A stretch of DNA of 64,000 nucleotides from Morinoia aosen (GCA_030386875.1 CM059567.1:80717130-80781129), one strand, 5' to 3'. Numbered from the stretch's first letter, positions 22,913 to 35,400 are shown. Numbers and translations are program-made. Notes: generated from the letters alone by a model not told the origin.

Positions 22913-23224
22913 CACTTAATTTTAAGGCTAAATAAATTTTTTATTGATTATTTTTTGTTGTTTTATTCATTCCTATATTTCCTTGTTTTCCTACCTCCTT
23001 GATTTAATCCGGGATAGCTCCCGAAATACTGGCTTGATTTGAATGAATTTGGTATCAATTTAAAGTTAAGAGTTGAACCTTTAAATTGATGTAATTTTTA
23101 TGGTTATTGGAAAAATATTTAGTGCTCAAAATCACGCTGAACCAATTTCAAGAAAGTGATTCCAAACTTTTGCTCGCGAGTGTACTCTAAACCTTTCCTC
23201 ACATAATCCGACTCAATTACAGTA

Positions 23225-23409
23225 ATCCCAACCTTACCTAACCTAACCTAACCTACTAAACTTGCCATTTCTCACCTAACTTTTCTGAACCTAGCCAAAC
23301 CTGTCCCGATATCTCAACATAACCAATCCCATCCTAACCTAGCCTCTCCTTTACTATCCTATAATAGCCTATCGTAACCTAACTTATCTCAGCGTATCCT
23401 AAACATACC
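23225..23409. repeat. Degenerate CCTAA (TTAGG-type) tract
   Basis: ACCTAACCTAACCTAACCTA, followed by many diverged CCTAA/CCTAG pentamers over about 180 bp, close to the right end of the Tc1-like element. TTAGG is the common arthropod telomere repeat. An internal degenerate tract may be an old interstitial telomeric insert or an ordinary minisatellite. Confidence 0.75.
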
Positions 23410-24354
23410 ATTTCTTTGACGACAATTGAAATGGCAACGTTAGTCAACCGTGACCATGATACTGATCCTAGTTCAGAGCGTCAGGAACGACTCACGGACG
23501 TCCAGACACGAAGTGAATCTGAGTTGCACTGAAAATTTCGACGGAAAGTTATTAAGAATGTGTAGAGTTTTGGCTTCGTAAATAGCGTGCGTCGTTATAC
23601 GACCATACTCGTATCCTGGTTACGGGGACCTGCATGTGGGGGGACCGCGAGCTGCCGCAGCTGAGAACTAAGCCGCGTGTCTCCCTGGGCTGCCGAGCCG
23701 GCACGGTGTCTCGTTACCTGATGTTTCCTGCTATGTAAGGCGCTACACGGACCCGCTCGGAGGTGCTGGCAGGTGTGATGCATGTAAAGTCCTAAAATAT
23801 TTTTAGGATCGAGGTCCGAGTTGGCAGAGCCTTGTCTAAAATTGGACGGCCTATTCCTCATAATTAAATTTTACCCAGTCAATGCGAGGTTCATTCCTGC
23901 GATGCGTATGATCTTGGGACGCCTCATTATGTAGGAATGGATAATTTTTGTGTGGTAGTAATGCATTGACGCTCCCGTCCCCGACTCCGCCGTGAAAATA
24001 GTGTCGTGGTGAGGGAGGACGTGGCGGCGCCATTACTGCGCCAATACTACCGTGGCCAATACCAGCATTCCCGCTTGGTGTTTTTGTGTGTTGTGGGTGC
24101 TAGCACCTCGCGTGGAGTTGTGTAATGCTGCTTCAATTTCTCATTGAGCGAGAGGTCATAGGGAACTTTCGTGACTGAAGGCTTGACCCGATGTGCCACC
24201 TCACATAAGTTGGCTGCGAGGTCTTTTGTAGGAGTGAAAAAATTAAAATATCAGATGAATGTTGTGAGATGATAATTGAACTCACTGCCTTTTAAGAATT
24301 TGCTTTGTACATTTACGCAGCTTGTCTTTTAACTTAAAAATTGTGACTTACTCT
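23410..24354. other. Unique DNA with GC-rich patches
   Basis: GC-rich at about 23620-23780 and 23960-24130. No recognised exon, RNA or mobile element. Confidence 0.45.
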
Positions 24355-24394
24355 TATAAATAAACAACTTTTGGTTAAAAGTTGTTTATTTATA
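24355..24394. repeat. Perfect 18-bp inverted repeat, 4-base loop
   Basis: TATAAATAAACAACTTTT pairs perfectly with its reverse complement across the loop GGTT. It lies about 90 bp upstream of the tRNA gene. It could extrude as a cruciform or be a foldback scar. No coding context. Confidence 0.95.
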
Positions 24395-24482
24395 TATATA
24401 CCTACCAGGTTTTAAAACCACTGAATGCGCGCAAGTTTTGGAGCTGTGGTTGTGTCAAATGAAGATAACTTTAACACAGAAC

Positions 24483-24555
24483 GCCTCGGTAGCGCAGTAG
24501 GCAGCGCGTCAGTCTCATAATCTGAAGGTCGTGAGTTCGATCCTCACCCGGGGCA
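24483..24555 (+). tRNA. tRNA-Met(CAU), elongator type
   Basis: The 73-base sequence folds as a standard cloverleaf. The 7-bp acceptor stem (GCCTCGG with CCGGGGC, one G-U pair) carries discriminator A. The D arm contains the A box (TAGCGCAGTAGG). The anticodon loop is CTCATAA with anticodon CAT. The variable loop is AGGTC. The T arm GTGAG-TTCGATC-CTCAC contains the B box. A pol III terminator follows. No intron and no CCA are encoded, as expected for a nuclear gene. The G1-C72 pair points to the elongator rather than the initiator tRNA. No defect is visible, so it is probably functional. Confidence 0.97.
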
Positions 24556-24558
24556 AAA

Positions 24559-24563
24559 TTTTT
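24559..24563 (+). terminator. RNA polymerase III T-run terminator
   Basis: Five consecutive T residues start 4 bases after the tRNA discriminator base, the usual pol III stop signal. Confidence 0.9.
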
Positions 24564-25603
24564 AACTCGGATACGTTCGCAAGATAAGCCTACATTGAAC
24601 ACTAGGTTGAAAAAGAACCTGTTTTCTGGAAGTTTTTTTTTGAAGATGGATCGTGCTGCAAGGAGGTTGGGTGCAAATTGCACAGATTGTCAAATGTTCG
24701 TCGAATCAATTATATCACTCAGGCCGCCGTCACGAGGAGACCAAGTGGTAACGTTTCGTAATAATCGCCAACACAGCGGTACCATTCGGTCTGCCTAGCG
24801 CTACGAAACCGTCAGATTTCAGCCATGAGCTACGGTCCACTTTTGGTGAGAGTGTCGTCACTATTTGGTAACCAAAATGGCAGAGAATTGTAGCGCGTAA
24901 TTATTTACTTGTATTAGGGAATATTTCTTTTTTCCTGATGCAGCAAACAGGTATAATTTGTGTTATTAATGTAGCTCATTAGTTGAGCGTTGTTTTTTTT
25001 CAAGTGCTCTCGTCTGTGGTCGCTGAAGATTAGCCCACTCGATTTTGATCACAGATAAGAGTTTGGTTGCTAGATTGCGACTGAAGCAAAAGTAAATGAA
25101 CCAAATGGTGACGGATCGCTACAAATCCTGAAGCGAGTGACAGCCCTCTTCATAATTCCGTCAAGCTACCCGATCAATTTAGTAACGTAGCACTACGGAT
25201 TGGTCATCGTGTGACGCCGCCGTATGATGTGTTCCATGACCTAAGATCACTTGTTAATTAAATGAATCCACTGAATACTAGCATTATAACTTAGAGAGAA
25301 GGAAATCGTTAATATAGTCGTTAGTTACTAAATAACTTCTTGGAGTTAAGGAAGAGTCCCTGAAGCCTGAGTGTGACGCCCTTGGTGCAGGCCCCTTGAC
25401 CATGGTCTTCCATGGGCCGAGTTGGACTGGACTGGTGGTCTTCTGTTTTGTGCAGCAAATGAACCCTAGCCCTGAAGTGATGCGGCGCACCTCACGCGCG
25501 CCCGCAACTGTGGTATTTTGAGACTAGTCCCTTTTTTGACCGGGATTTTAAGCAGCGACGATCACGTCGTCCATTTCGGGTAATTAAATCACGAGTGACG
25601 TTT
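24564..25603. other. Unique DNA between tRNA and 13-bp satellite
   Basis: No gene recognised. GC-richer near 25380-25500. Confidence 0.5.
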
Positions 25604-26872
25604 GAGGGTGTTGACTGCGGGTGTTGACTGCGGGTGTTGACTGCGGGTGTTGACTGCGGGTGTTGACTGCGGGTGTGGACTGCGGGTGTGGACTGCGGGT
25701 GTGGACTGCGGGTGTGGACTGCGGGTGTTGACTGCGGGTGTTGACTGCGGGTGTTGACTGCGGGTGTTGACTGCGGGTGTTGATTGCGGGTGTTGACTGC
25801 GGGTGTTGACTGCGGGTGTTGACTGCGGGTGTTGACTGCGGGTGTTGACTGCGGGTGTTGACTGCGGGTGTTGACTGCGGGTGTTGACTGCGGGTGTTGA
25901 CTGCGGGTGTTGACTGCGGGTGTTGACTGCGGGTGTTGACTGCGGGTGTTGACTGCGGGTGTTGACTGCGGGTGTTGACTGCGGGTGTTGACTGCGGGTG
26001 TTGACTGCGGGTGTTGACTGCGGGTGTTGACTGCGGGTGTTGACTGCGGGTGTTGACTGCGGGTGTTGACTGCGGGTGTTGACTGCGGGTGTTGACTGCG
26101 GGTGTTGACTGCGGGTGTTGACTGCGGGTGTTGACTGCGGGTGTTGACTGCGGGTGTTGACTGCGGGTGTTGACTGCGGGTGTTGACTGCGGGTGTTGAT
26201 TGCGGGTGTTGATTGCGGGTGTTGATTGCGGGTGTTGATTGCGGGTGTTGACTGCGGGTGTTGACTCCGGGTGTTGACTGCGGGTGTTGACTGCGGGTGT
26301 TGACTGCGGGTGTTGACTGCGGGTGTTGACTGCGGGTGTTGACTGCGGGTGTTGACTGCGGGTGTTGACTGCGGGTGTTGACTGCGGGTGTTGACTGCGG
26401 GTGTAGACTGCGGGTGTTGACTGCGGGTGTTGACTGCGGGTGTTGATTGCGGGTGTTGACTGCGGGTGTTGACTGCGGGTGTTGACTGCGGGTGTTGACT
26501 GCGGGTGTTGATTGCGGGTGTTGACTGCGGGTGTTGACTGCGGGTGTTGACTGCGGGTGTTGACTGCGGGTGTTGACTGCGGGTGTTGATTGCGGGTGTT
26601 GATTGCGGGTGTTGACTGCGGGTGTTGATTGCGGGTGTTGATTGCGGGTGTTGACTGCGGGTGTTGACTGCGGGTGTTGACTGCGGGTGTTGACTGCGGG
26701 TGTTGACTGCGGGTGTTGACTGCGGGTGTTGACTGCGGGTGTTGACTGCGGGTGTTGACTGCGGGTGTTGACTGCGGGTGTTGACTGCGGGTGTTGACTG
26801 CGGGTGTTGACTGCGGGTGTGGACTGCGGGTGTGGACTGCGGGTGTTGACTGCGGGTGTTGACTGCGGGTGT
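25604..26872. repeat. 13-bp satellite, about 97 copies
   Basis: The unit is TGTTGACTGCGGG. Variants TGTGGACTGCGGG cluster near both ends and TGTTGATTGCGGG is scattered in the interior, so the array is nearly but not fully homogeneous. The minus-strand ORF of about 450 codons with a 13-residue period arises because three units make 39 bp. It is not a gene. Confidence 0.99.
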
Positions 26873-26943
26873 TTCTAAGAAGAGGCGCGACGGGGGGTAA
26901 AGCCCAATGAGGTGGCAGCATCCTGATGAACCAGCCTTGCCTC

Positions 26944-28147
26944 ATGAGGGAACATCACTAGGGAACATCACTAAGGGGACATCACTGAGGGAACATCACT
27001 GAGGGAACATCACTGAGGGAACATCACTGAGGGAACATCACTGAGGGAACATCACTGAGGGAACATCACTGAGGGAACATCACTGAGGGAACATCACTGA
27101 GGGAACATCACTGAGGGAACATCACTGAGGGAACATCACTGAGGGAACATCACTGAGGGAACATCACTGAGGGAACATCACTGAGGGAACATCACTGAGG
27201 GAACATCACTGAGGGAACATCACTGAGGGAACATCACTGAGGGAACATCACTGAGGGAACATCACTGAGGGAACATCACTGAGGGAACATCACTGAGGGA
27301 ACATCACTGAGGGAACATCACTGAGGGAACATCACTGAGGGAACATCACTGAGGGAACATCACTGAGGGAACATCACTGAGGGAACATCACTGAGGGAAC
27401 ATCACTGAGGGAACATCACTGAGGGAACATCACTGAGGGAACATCACTGAGGGAACATCACTGAGGGAACATCACTGAGGGAACATCACTGAGGGAACAT
27501 CACTGAGGGAACATCACTGAGGGAACATCACTGAGGGAACATCACTGAGGGAACATCACTGAGGGAACATCACCGAGGGAACATCACCGAGGGAACCTCG
27601 CCGAGGGAACCTCGCCGAGGGAACCTCGCCGAGGGAACCTCGCCGAGGGAACCTCGCCGAGGGAACCTCGCCGAGGGAACCTCGCCGAGGGAACCTCGCC
27701 GAGGGAACCTCGCCGAGGGAACCTCGCCGAGGGAACCTCGCCGAGGGAACCTCGCCGAGGGAACCTCGCCGAGGGAACCTCGCCGAGGGAACCTCGCCGA
27801 GGGAACCTCGCCGAGGGAACCTCGCCGAGGGAACCTCGCCGAGGGAACCTCGCCGAGGGAACCTCGCCGAGGGAACCTCGCCGAGGGAACCTTGCCGAGG
27901 GAACCTTGCCGAGGGAACCTCGCCGAGGGAACCTCGCCGAGGGAACCTCGCCGAGGGAACCTCGCCGAGGGAACCTCGCCGAGGGAACCTCGCCGAATGA
28001 ACCTCACCGAATGAACCTCACCGAGGGAACCTCACCGAGGGAACCTCACCGAGGGAACCTCACCGAGGGAACCTCACCGAGGGAACCTCACCGAGGGAAC
28101 CTCACCGAGGGAACCTCACCGAGGGAACCTCACCGAGGGAACCTCAC
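26944..28147. repeat. 14-bp satellite, about 86 copies, three sequence domains
   Basis: The unit is GAGGGAACATCACT in the first domain (26944 to about 27570), GAGGGAACCTCGCC in the second (about 27597-27996), and GAGGGAACCTCACC in the last (to 28147). Two intermediate units (ending CATCACC) bridge domains one and two. Two GAATGAACCTCACC units bridge domains two and three. The stepwise change indicates successive local amplification of single mutant units. It begins only about 70 bp after the 13-bp array. Confidence 0.99.
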
Positions 28148-28274
28148 AGCGCTGCGGCCGTACGGAAGGCAGCCGCGCACTTCCGCTCCCGCAGCCGCGA
28201 GGAGTTGGCCCATGACGGCGTGGGCCGCCCCGCATTTCGCGGTCTGACTGTTCTGCGTCGTGTTGGGTGTGAAG
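28148..28274 (+). other. Candidate GC-rich exon after the 14-bp satellite
   Basis: About 65% GC in AT-rich surroundings. One forward frame is open throughout and reads arginine- and alanine-rich (for example FRSRSREELAHDGVGRPAFR), ending at donor-like GTAAAA (28275). No clear acceptor and no recognisable family. GC-rich open frames of this length can be chance. Confidence 0.15.
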
Positions 28275-28847
28275 GTAAAACGTTCAGCCAACGGAAAAAT
28301 TGTTCGAAATTGTTACCACCTATTGCAGAAGTAGTTTCAAGTTTTATTCGCATTCCTTGCAGCTTACTCAATAAATTTGGCGCAGAAGAGGTGCAAATCT
28401 GATACACTTGCGCGTGAGATAAGGACGAATGGCCTCTCTTTAGCCCTAATATACGCATATTGGTTTCAGCCATCAGGTCAGTCCGGAAGAATTAATTTCG
28501 TAAATTCGTCTCACGTGCTGCTGTGCTGCACGCAGCTCTTCCCCATCAAATGCCAGGAAATCTTCCCTGGAAGTATCGTCGGTTTCGTTCGCAGCTCGCA
28601 TTCCAAGACAAAATGTGGCTTCAACACGACGTACCGGCTTGTCTAATGGACTAATTTACCAAGTGGTAATTTGCGATTCAACTTGTGGCTTGATGTTGCA
28701 GCCGAGCCGTGCATTGCTTCAAGTCCGACTGCTGCGCGTTTGAAGGTGGGCTGAATGAAGTTGACCACCTCTGATGTCAGGGGATGGTCTTCCATTTTCG
28801 GATTTAATCATTAGAGGTAATTTCATGTGTACCTTCAACAATGGTGT
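28275..28847. other. Unique DNA
   Basis: No feature supported. Confidence 0.5.
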
Positions 28848-29208
28848 CTGTAAGTATTAGCGCTCCTAAGGGGAGAATGTGAGGTTCCAATCTGATGTTT
28901 AAGTAGGGTATCTTTTTGTTCACATAGAATAGTTTTTCTTGTTTTGTTATGGATCATTTCTTCTCGTTTCACTGCTGTCCTGCTTTTCAGCTCTTTCTAC
29001 TTTCTTCATCAATTTTTATCTTGCTTCATAAACCCACTTTCTAACTTACTGTTTCCATGCGCTCGGGATTTTGCGTGGCAACACACCTTGCGCATGGATT
29101 CTCCGCTATCTGAACTCCATACTAATTAAATAGTGCCTTCGCTCTCCCTCTCTATGCAATATCTCTGTTGCGGTCAGGGTAGCTTAAACAAGCTTATCTA
29201 ATGTAACC
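28848..29208 (+). mobile_element. SINE-like family copy, long subtype
   Basis: Runs from GTCTGTAAGTATTAGCGCTC through GTGAGGTTCCAATCTGATG, the TTTTCAG block and CTTTCTTCATCAA to AGCTTAAACAAGCTTATCTA. It carries the extra central segment (GGGATTTTGCGTGGCAACAC) of the long subtype. The very 5' end is lost. No target duplication is evident. Confidence 0.85.
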
Positions 29209-31318
29209 AGCAAACATTAAACATACTTTGCGCGCCACTGGAGTATATTTTTCAATTCTATGTCGGTGTGTGAAAGCATTTAATTTCCCTCAGTACAAAG
29301 CGTGCGGTCATATAAAGCTTTCCAGAACCTACGCCCAAACTTGACGAACTAGAGCTCTCGCGCGTACCGAGTGCGTTCACTGTTTTGTTCCTCTCGGTGC
29401 GCCTACACTACTCCTTACCGTCATAATTCTGGTCCCAATATTGCGGTCACATCGAATTCCGCTCATTAATTCTGTTCTCCGCACACCATTGGACACGGTA
29501 AACTCTGAGTCGTAAAAAGTTAACCTTGGAGTAATCAGCTCCTCAGAGTTGCGTCTCTTGTGTGCGTGTTTCAGTCTCTGCTTCTTTACATTCATGCTTA
29601 TATCGCTCCTCGTGATATTTTCTTAATGTCATTCAAAATTGTATCGTTCAAGGATTCGAGTTGCCTGAGCACGAATATTCCCATCGAATGCAGTTCTGCT
29701 GACAACTGGAAGCTGCTCGAGTACTGTCAGTATAGTCGGAGTTGCAGTATAGAACTCGACCCTCAGTTCTTGCCTTCTTGATTATATCAATCAAAGATAC
29801 GCGTAGGAGAGCAGGTCTGTGCACGTTTTAGAATCATCACGAGCACAGATCGCAGTTCCACGTAGAGTTGATGAAATTTCTAGGTCATTTTCATCATTAT
29901 AATTAATAGACTCCTAGTTTCATCACCGCGGTTTCATTGCTAGAAGAGGACACATTTGTATGATAAGTGTTTTGCATTTGCTCGAGTTTGCTGCGAGAAT
30001 GTATAGGACAGGACAGTTTTGCCTTCACCTGCTGGATCCGCTGTAAACAGACTGACCAGTGACCACTGGTCCAGTCGCCTGTCCCGGTGGGCAGTGGGCT
30101 GTGCTCTGCCGAGCGGGACGAGAGACAGCCCAGCCTAGCCTGATATGCGCACTTCTTCTCTACAGCGCGCTTTGTTATTTTTTCTTTACTTTGCTTCCTT
30201 TACGTTTCCTTAAATCAGCCGACAGATCTTGAGTTTGGTGTCCACGGTGACTCCCATGTGTCGCTCACGTTCAAATGAGCACTTCACGCCATGCTTTTGA
30301 ATAGCTTTACTGAGAACGGAATTTCAGAAGGGGATGCGTGGTGTCAGAAAGTAATCTTGCAAGAACGTATTTTGAATTAAAATCGGTATGAGAGTTTAAT
30401 ATCATGAACGTACCGACGTGACCTGCACACAGCACAGCGTGGGGCAGATGAAGTCACGCTGTAATCCCGGCCTACTCAGCCGACGATGTGAACTGTTTTT
30501 ACTTCTGTTTTTCTTATTCTTAATACTGCGCAATAAGACTTGTTAATTTGATGCCGTTAAATGCAAGCTTTGTCCAGTCCCAGCTCTCTAGACTGCATCA
30601 CAGATGCGGAAGTCCTCGGTGTCGAGTGCCGCGCTGCAGGTCTGCTGTTTTCATTTCCTTCGCACACCCACCATTTTCCTCATAATTTCCCTGCTTTTTC
30701 GAACAGTCATAAATTTTAAAAATAATTTAAGCCTTAATAATATTTTTTTTTATCTTTGGAATACAATGCACGTGTAATTTTGGGACTTGGAACAATTTCG
30801 AATTAAATACTTCGCTAAACGGTTGATGAATTTTAGTCATTCATCAAGTAGTCATTCTTTGCTTATTCAAATCATCCAATAATGAATCAACCCTTCATCA
30901 AAATTATTTATTCTGCCTCATGAACATTGAAATGCACTAGTGAAAGACTAACAAGCAGACCACAAGGGCCACAGCCAAAGACTGACCCGCGCGGCGCATG
31001 TGTATGAGAGCTGCGACGTCTACTGAACAAATCGCGTCGTGGATTACGAGTTACATTGCAGCATCCCGTCAGCAACTCTTCGGGCATGCAAAAATACCTT
31101 ATTCTCAGCTCATTTTTAAGCATTGTCACATGATCTCACCCCGGACGAAATATTTGTAACTGGATGATTTTGAAAGAAATGAAAACGTGATGCAAAGGTT
31201 GGATAAGATAAATTTGTTCGTGAGGTCAGGTACTGACGGAAGTCAGAGACGTGTTGTACGGTTTTGATATACTATCAGGTGGGATGAAAAGGAAGGGAGG
31301 CAGATTAAAAATGGTTAT
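29209..31318. other. Unique DNA, 2.1 kb
   Basis: No gene, RNA gene or transposon recognised. A small inverted repeat (ACCAGTG, AC, CACTGGT) lies near 30054-30071 in a GC-rich patch. Short open frames lack domain signals. Confidence 0.45.
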
Positions 31319-31640
31319 CAATTAATGACAGATTATTATCTGAGGGAATTTAAGACCCCTTAGTCACAACAAAAAGGATTTAAAGAAAGAGAAGAGAAAG
31401 GATAATTTAGTATGGATCGGAGAAAAAAAAGGAATCCATGCACTAGTCACGCTCCATATACAGGGTACTCTGCGCGAAGAAACAGCTAAGAAGGAAAAGG
31501 AGGAGTAAGAAATAACGAAGAAAGCTTGAAAACTGAAGTAAACAAAGTGAGCACGAGAGGTAGAAGTCTCAGCGATGTATTTACAGCTGAGATAACTAAC
31601 AGTATCTCCCCTGATAACGCCAGTCCTCATTGCATAGCAT
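31319..31640 (-). mobile_element. SINE-like family copy, minus strand, strongly diverged
   Basis: Read on the minus strand, the region keeps the order of family blocks: a pyrimidine-rich middle with CTTTCTTCGTTATTTCTTAC, TGCATGGATTCC, ATCCATACTAAATTATCC, a TCTTCTCTTTC run, and TAAGGGGTCTTAAATTCC near the 3' end (lowest coordinates). The central segment resembles the long subtype. The match is weak, so limits are approximate. Confidence 0.5.
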
Positions 31641-32048
31641 AGACAAACTTAACTAATCTAAACCTATTGCGGATCCTATGCCTCCCAAGGCAACTAATGG
31701 CAGCTACGCGTTCTCTGCGAGCATCGCAAGACGCGAGAACCCAGCACCTGCGTTGCGACATGGTCGTGTGTGTTGCGTTGCGTGCGCTGCATCGAGTGGC
31801 GTGAGCACGGTATACATTACGGCGCGAGTCAAAACGTTGGGGCGTCTGCGGTCAAAGTTCCGTCCCGGTGCGCAGAGTGTTGAACAACGCGGATTTCCTA
31901 AACTTTGCCGGATAAGGATCAAAGAAAAGCTGGAGAAAAAGTCTAGTGTTTATTCGATAAACATCGGACGAAAAGAGCTTGGAAGTGAGTATGAAATAAT
32001 GAAAGCTGCTTTATTACTTTTAATTACTTTTGTTTGTGAGTTGCACAA
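31641..32048. other. Unique DNA
   Basis: A forward open stretch from 31678 runs into the 19-bp repeat. Its first 90 residues have protein-like composition but no known domain. Confidence 0.4.
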
Positions 32049-32135
32049 CTACTTTTTGCTTGCTGAATTCCTTTTTGCTTGCTTAATTACTTTTTGCTTG
32101 CTTAATTACTTTTTGCTTGCTTAATTACTTTTTGA
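32049..32135. repeat. 19-bp minisatellite, about 4.5 copies
   Basis: The unit is TTTTTGCTTGCTTAATTAC. The first copy carries GAATTCC in place of TAATTAC. Confidence 0.95.
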
Positions 32136-32488
32136 TTGTTTTTATTACATAACTCGAGTTCCTGATGAAGTTAGTTTAGATAAAAAGAGTCCAACACGCG
32201 AGGCCTTCATCTTAAATGCTGCGTGGATGTCTCAGGGGTGAAGGAGGAAGGAATGTCGTTTGATGCATTGGCTAGCTTAGCAGTTCACCTCAATTTATGT
32301 GCTGTGGAGAAGTATTCCGCATTTTCAAGCGCAGCAAAGTTGCTTAACTTCTCTGTTTCTCAACACCTTGGGTGTTTCCTTAATTTCACGAATGATGTGC
32401 TATAGATTTTGTGAAAATAATTTAGAAATTCTTGAAATTTCGATCATTCCTGCCACTCAGCAGATATCTTACGCAACTGTTTCGCGAA
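32136..32488. other. Unique DNA left of the 12-bp satellite
   Basis: No supported feature. Confidence 0.5.
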
Positions 32489-35400
32489 ACACCACGCACT
32501 GCACCACGCACTGCACCACGCACTGCACCACGCACTGCACCACGCACTGCACCACGCACTGCACCACGCACTGCACCACGCTCTGCACCACGCACTGCAC
32601 CACGCACTGCACCACGCTCTGCACCACGCACTGCAGCACGCACTGCACCACGCTCTGCGCCACGCACTGCACCACGCTCTGCACCACGCTCTGCACCACG
32701 CACTGCACCACGCTCTGCACCACGCTCTGCAGCACGCACTGCAGCACGCACTGCAGCACGCACTGCAGCACGCACTGCAGCACGCACTGCAGCACGCACT
32801 GCAGCACGCACTGCAGCACGCACTGCAGCACGCACTGCAGCACGCACTGCAGCACGCACTGCAGCACGCACTGCACCACGCACTGCACCACGCACTGCAC
32901 CACGCACTGCACCACGCACTGCACCACGCACTGCACCACGCACTGCACCACGCACTGCACCACGCACTGCACCACGCACTGCACCACGCACTGCACCACG
33001 CTCTGCACCACGCTCTGCACCACGCTCTGCACCACGCACTGCACCACGCTCTGCACCACGCTCTGCAGCACGCACTGCAGCACGCACTGCAGCACGCACT
33101 GCAGCACGCACTGCAGCACGCACTGCAGCACGCACTGCACCACGCACTGCAGCACGCACTGCACCACGCACTGCACCACGCACTGCACCACGCACTGCAC
33201 CACGCACTGCACCACGCACTGCACCACGCACTGCACCACGCACTGCACCACGCACTGCACCACGCACTGCACCACGCACTGCACCACGCACTGCACCACG
33301 CTCTGCACCACGCTCTGCACCACGCACTGCACCACGCTCTGCACCACGCACTGCAGCACGCACTGCAGCACGCACTGCAGCACGCACTGCAGCACGCACT
33401 GCAGCACGCACTGCACCACGCACTGCAGCACGCACTGCACCACGCACTGCACCACGCACTGCACCACGCACTGCACCACGCACTGCACCACGCACTGCAC
33501 CACGCACTGCACCACGCACTGCACCACGCACTGCACCACGCACTGCACCACGCACTGCACCACGCACTGCACCACGCACTGCACCACGCTCTGCACCACG
33601 CTCTGCACCACGCTCTGCACCACGCTCTGCACCACGCTCTGCACCACGCTCTGCACCACGCTCTGCACCACGCTCTGCACCACGCACTGCACCACGCACT
33701 GCACCACGCACTGCACCACGCTCTGCACCACGCACTGCAGCACGCACTGCAGCACGCACTGCACCACGCACTGCACCACGCACTGCACCACGCACTGCAC
33801 CACGCACTGCACCACGCACTGCACCACGCACTGCACCACGCACTGCACCACGCACTGCACCACGCTTTGCACCACGCACTGCACCACGCACTGCAGCACG
33901 CACTGCAGCACGCACTGCAGCACGCACTGTAGCACGCACTGCAGCACGCACTGCAGCACGCACTGCAGCACGCACTGCAGCACGCACTGCAGCACGCACT
34001 GCAGCACGCACTGCAGCACGCACTGCAGCACGCACTGCAGCACGCACTGCAGCACGCACTGCAGCACGCACTGCAGCACGCACTGCAGCACGCACTGCAG
34101 CACGCACTGCAGCACGCACTGCAGCACGCACTGCAGCACGCACTGCAGCACGCACTGCAGCACGCACTGCAGCACGCACTGCAGCACGCACTGCAGCACG
34201 CACGGCAGCACGCACGGCAGCACGCACGGCAGCACGCACGGCAGCACGCACGGCAGCACGCACGGCAGCACGCACGGCAGCACGCACGGCAGCACGCACG
34301 GCAACACGCACGGCAACACGCACTGCAACACGCACTGCAACACGCACTGCAACACGCACTGCAACACGCACTGCAACACGCACTGCAACACGCACTGCAA
34401 CACGCACTGCAACACGCACTGCAACACGCACTGCAACACGCACTGCAACACGCACTGCAACACGCACTGCAACACGCACTGCAACACGCACTGCAACACG
34501 CACTGCAACACGCACTGCAACACGCACTGCAACACGCACTGCAACACGCACTGCAACACGCACTGCAGCACGCACTGCAGCACGCACTGCAGCACGCACT
34601 GCAGCACGCAATGCAGCACGCAATGCAGCACGCAATGCAGCACGCAATGCAGCACGCAATGCAGCACGCAATGCAGCACGCAATGCAGCACGCACTGCAG
34701 CACGCAATGCAGCACGCACTGCAGCACGCACTGCAGCACGCACTGCAGCACGCACTGCAACACGCACTGCAACACGCACTGCAACACGCACTGCAACACG
34801 CACTGCAACACGCACTGCAACACGCACTGCAACACGCACTGCAACACGCACTGCAACACGCACTGCAACACGCACTGCAGCACGCACTGCAGCACGCAAT
34901 GCAGCACGCAATGCAGCACGCAATGCAGCACGCAATGCAGCACGCAATGCAGCACGCAATGCAGCACGCACTGCAGCACGCAATGCAGCACGCACTGCAG
35001 CACGCACTGCAGCACGCACTGCAGCACGCACTGCAGCACGCACTGCCACACGCACTGCAGCACGCACTGCAGCACGCACTGCAGCACGCACTGCAGCACG
35101 CACTGCAACACGCACTGCAACACGCACTGCAACACGCACTGCAGCACGCACTGCAACACGCACTGCACCACGCACTGCAGCACGCACTGCAGCACGCACT
35201 GCAGCACGCACTGCAACACGCACTGCAACACGCACTGCAACACGCACTGCAACACGCACTGCAACACGCACTGCAACACGCACTGCAACACGCACTGCAA
35301 CACGCACTGCAACACGCACTGCAACACGCACTGCAACACGCACTGCAGCACGCACTGCAGCACGCACTGCAGCACGCACTGCAGCACGCACTGCAGCACG

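Larger units (their letters stand above)
21173..23182 (+). mobile_element. Tc1-like transposon with long inverted repeats, interrupted by a SINE
   Basis: TA dinucleotides flank both ends (21171-21172, 23183-23184). The termini read CACTCGCGAGC on the left and, inverted, on the right. Excluding the nested SINE and its duplicated target, the inverted repeats extend about 215 bp to around the GTATTTCGGGAGCTAT block with only a few mismatches. Element length without the SINE is about 1.63 kb. It contains a recognisable but broken DD34E transposase. The good match between the arms shows it is far younger than the Tc1-like element at 9467. Confidence 0.96.

Noticed and set aside
24471-24683. 70-codon minus-strand ORF containing GEDRTHDLQIMRLTRCLL
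   Set aside because: This is the antisense translation of the tRNA-Met gene, a well-known spurious protein in databases.
25584-26945. 453-codon minus-strand ORF with a 13-residue repeat
   Set aside because: Three 13-bp units make 39 bp, so the repeat stays in frame by arithmetic, not selection.
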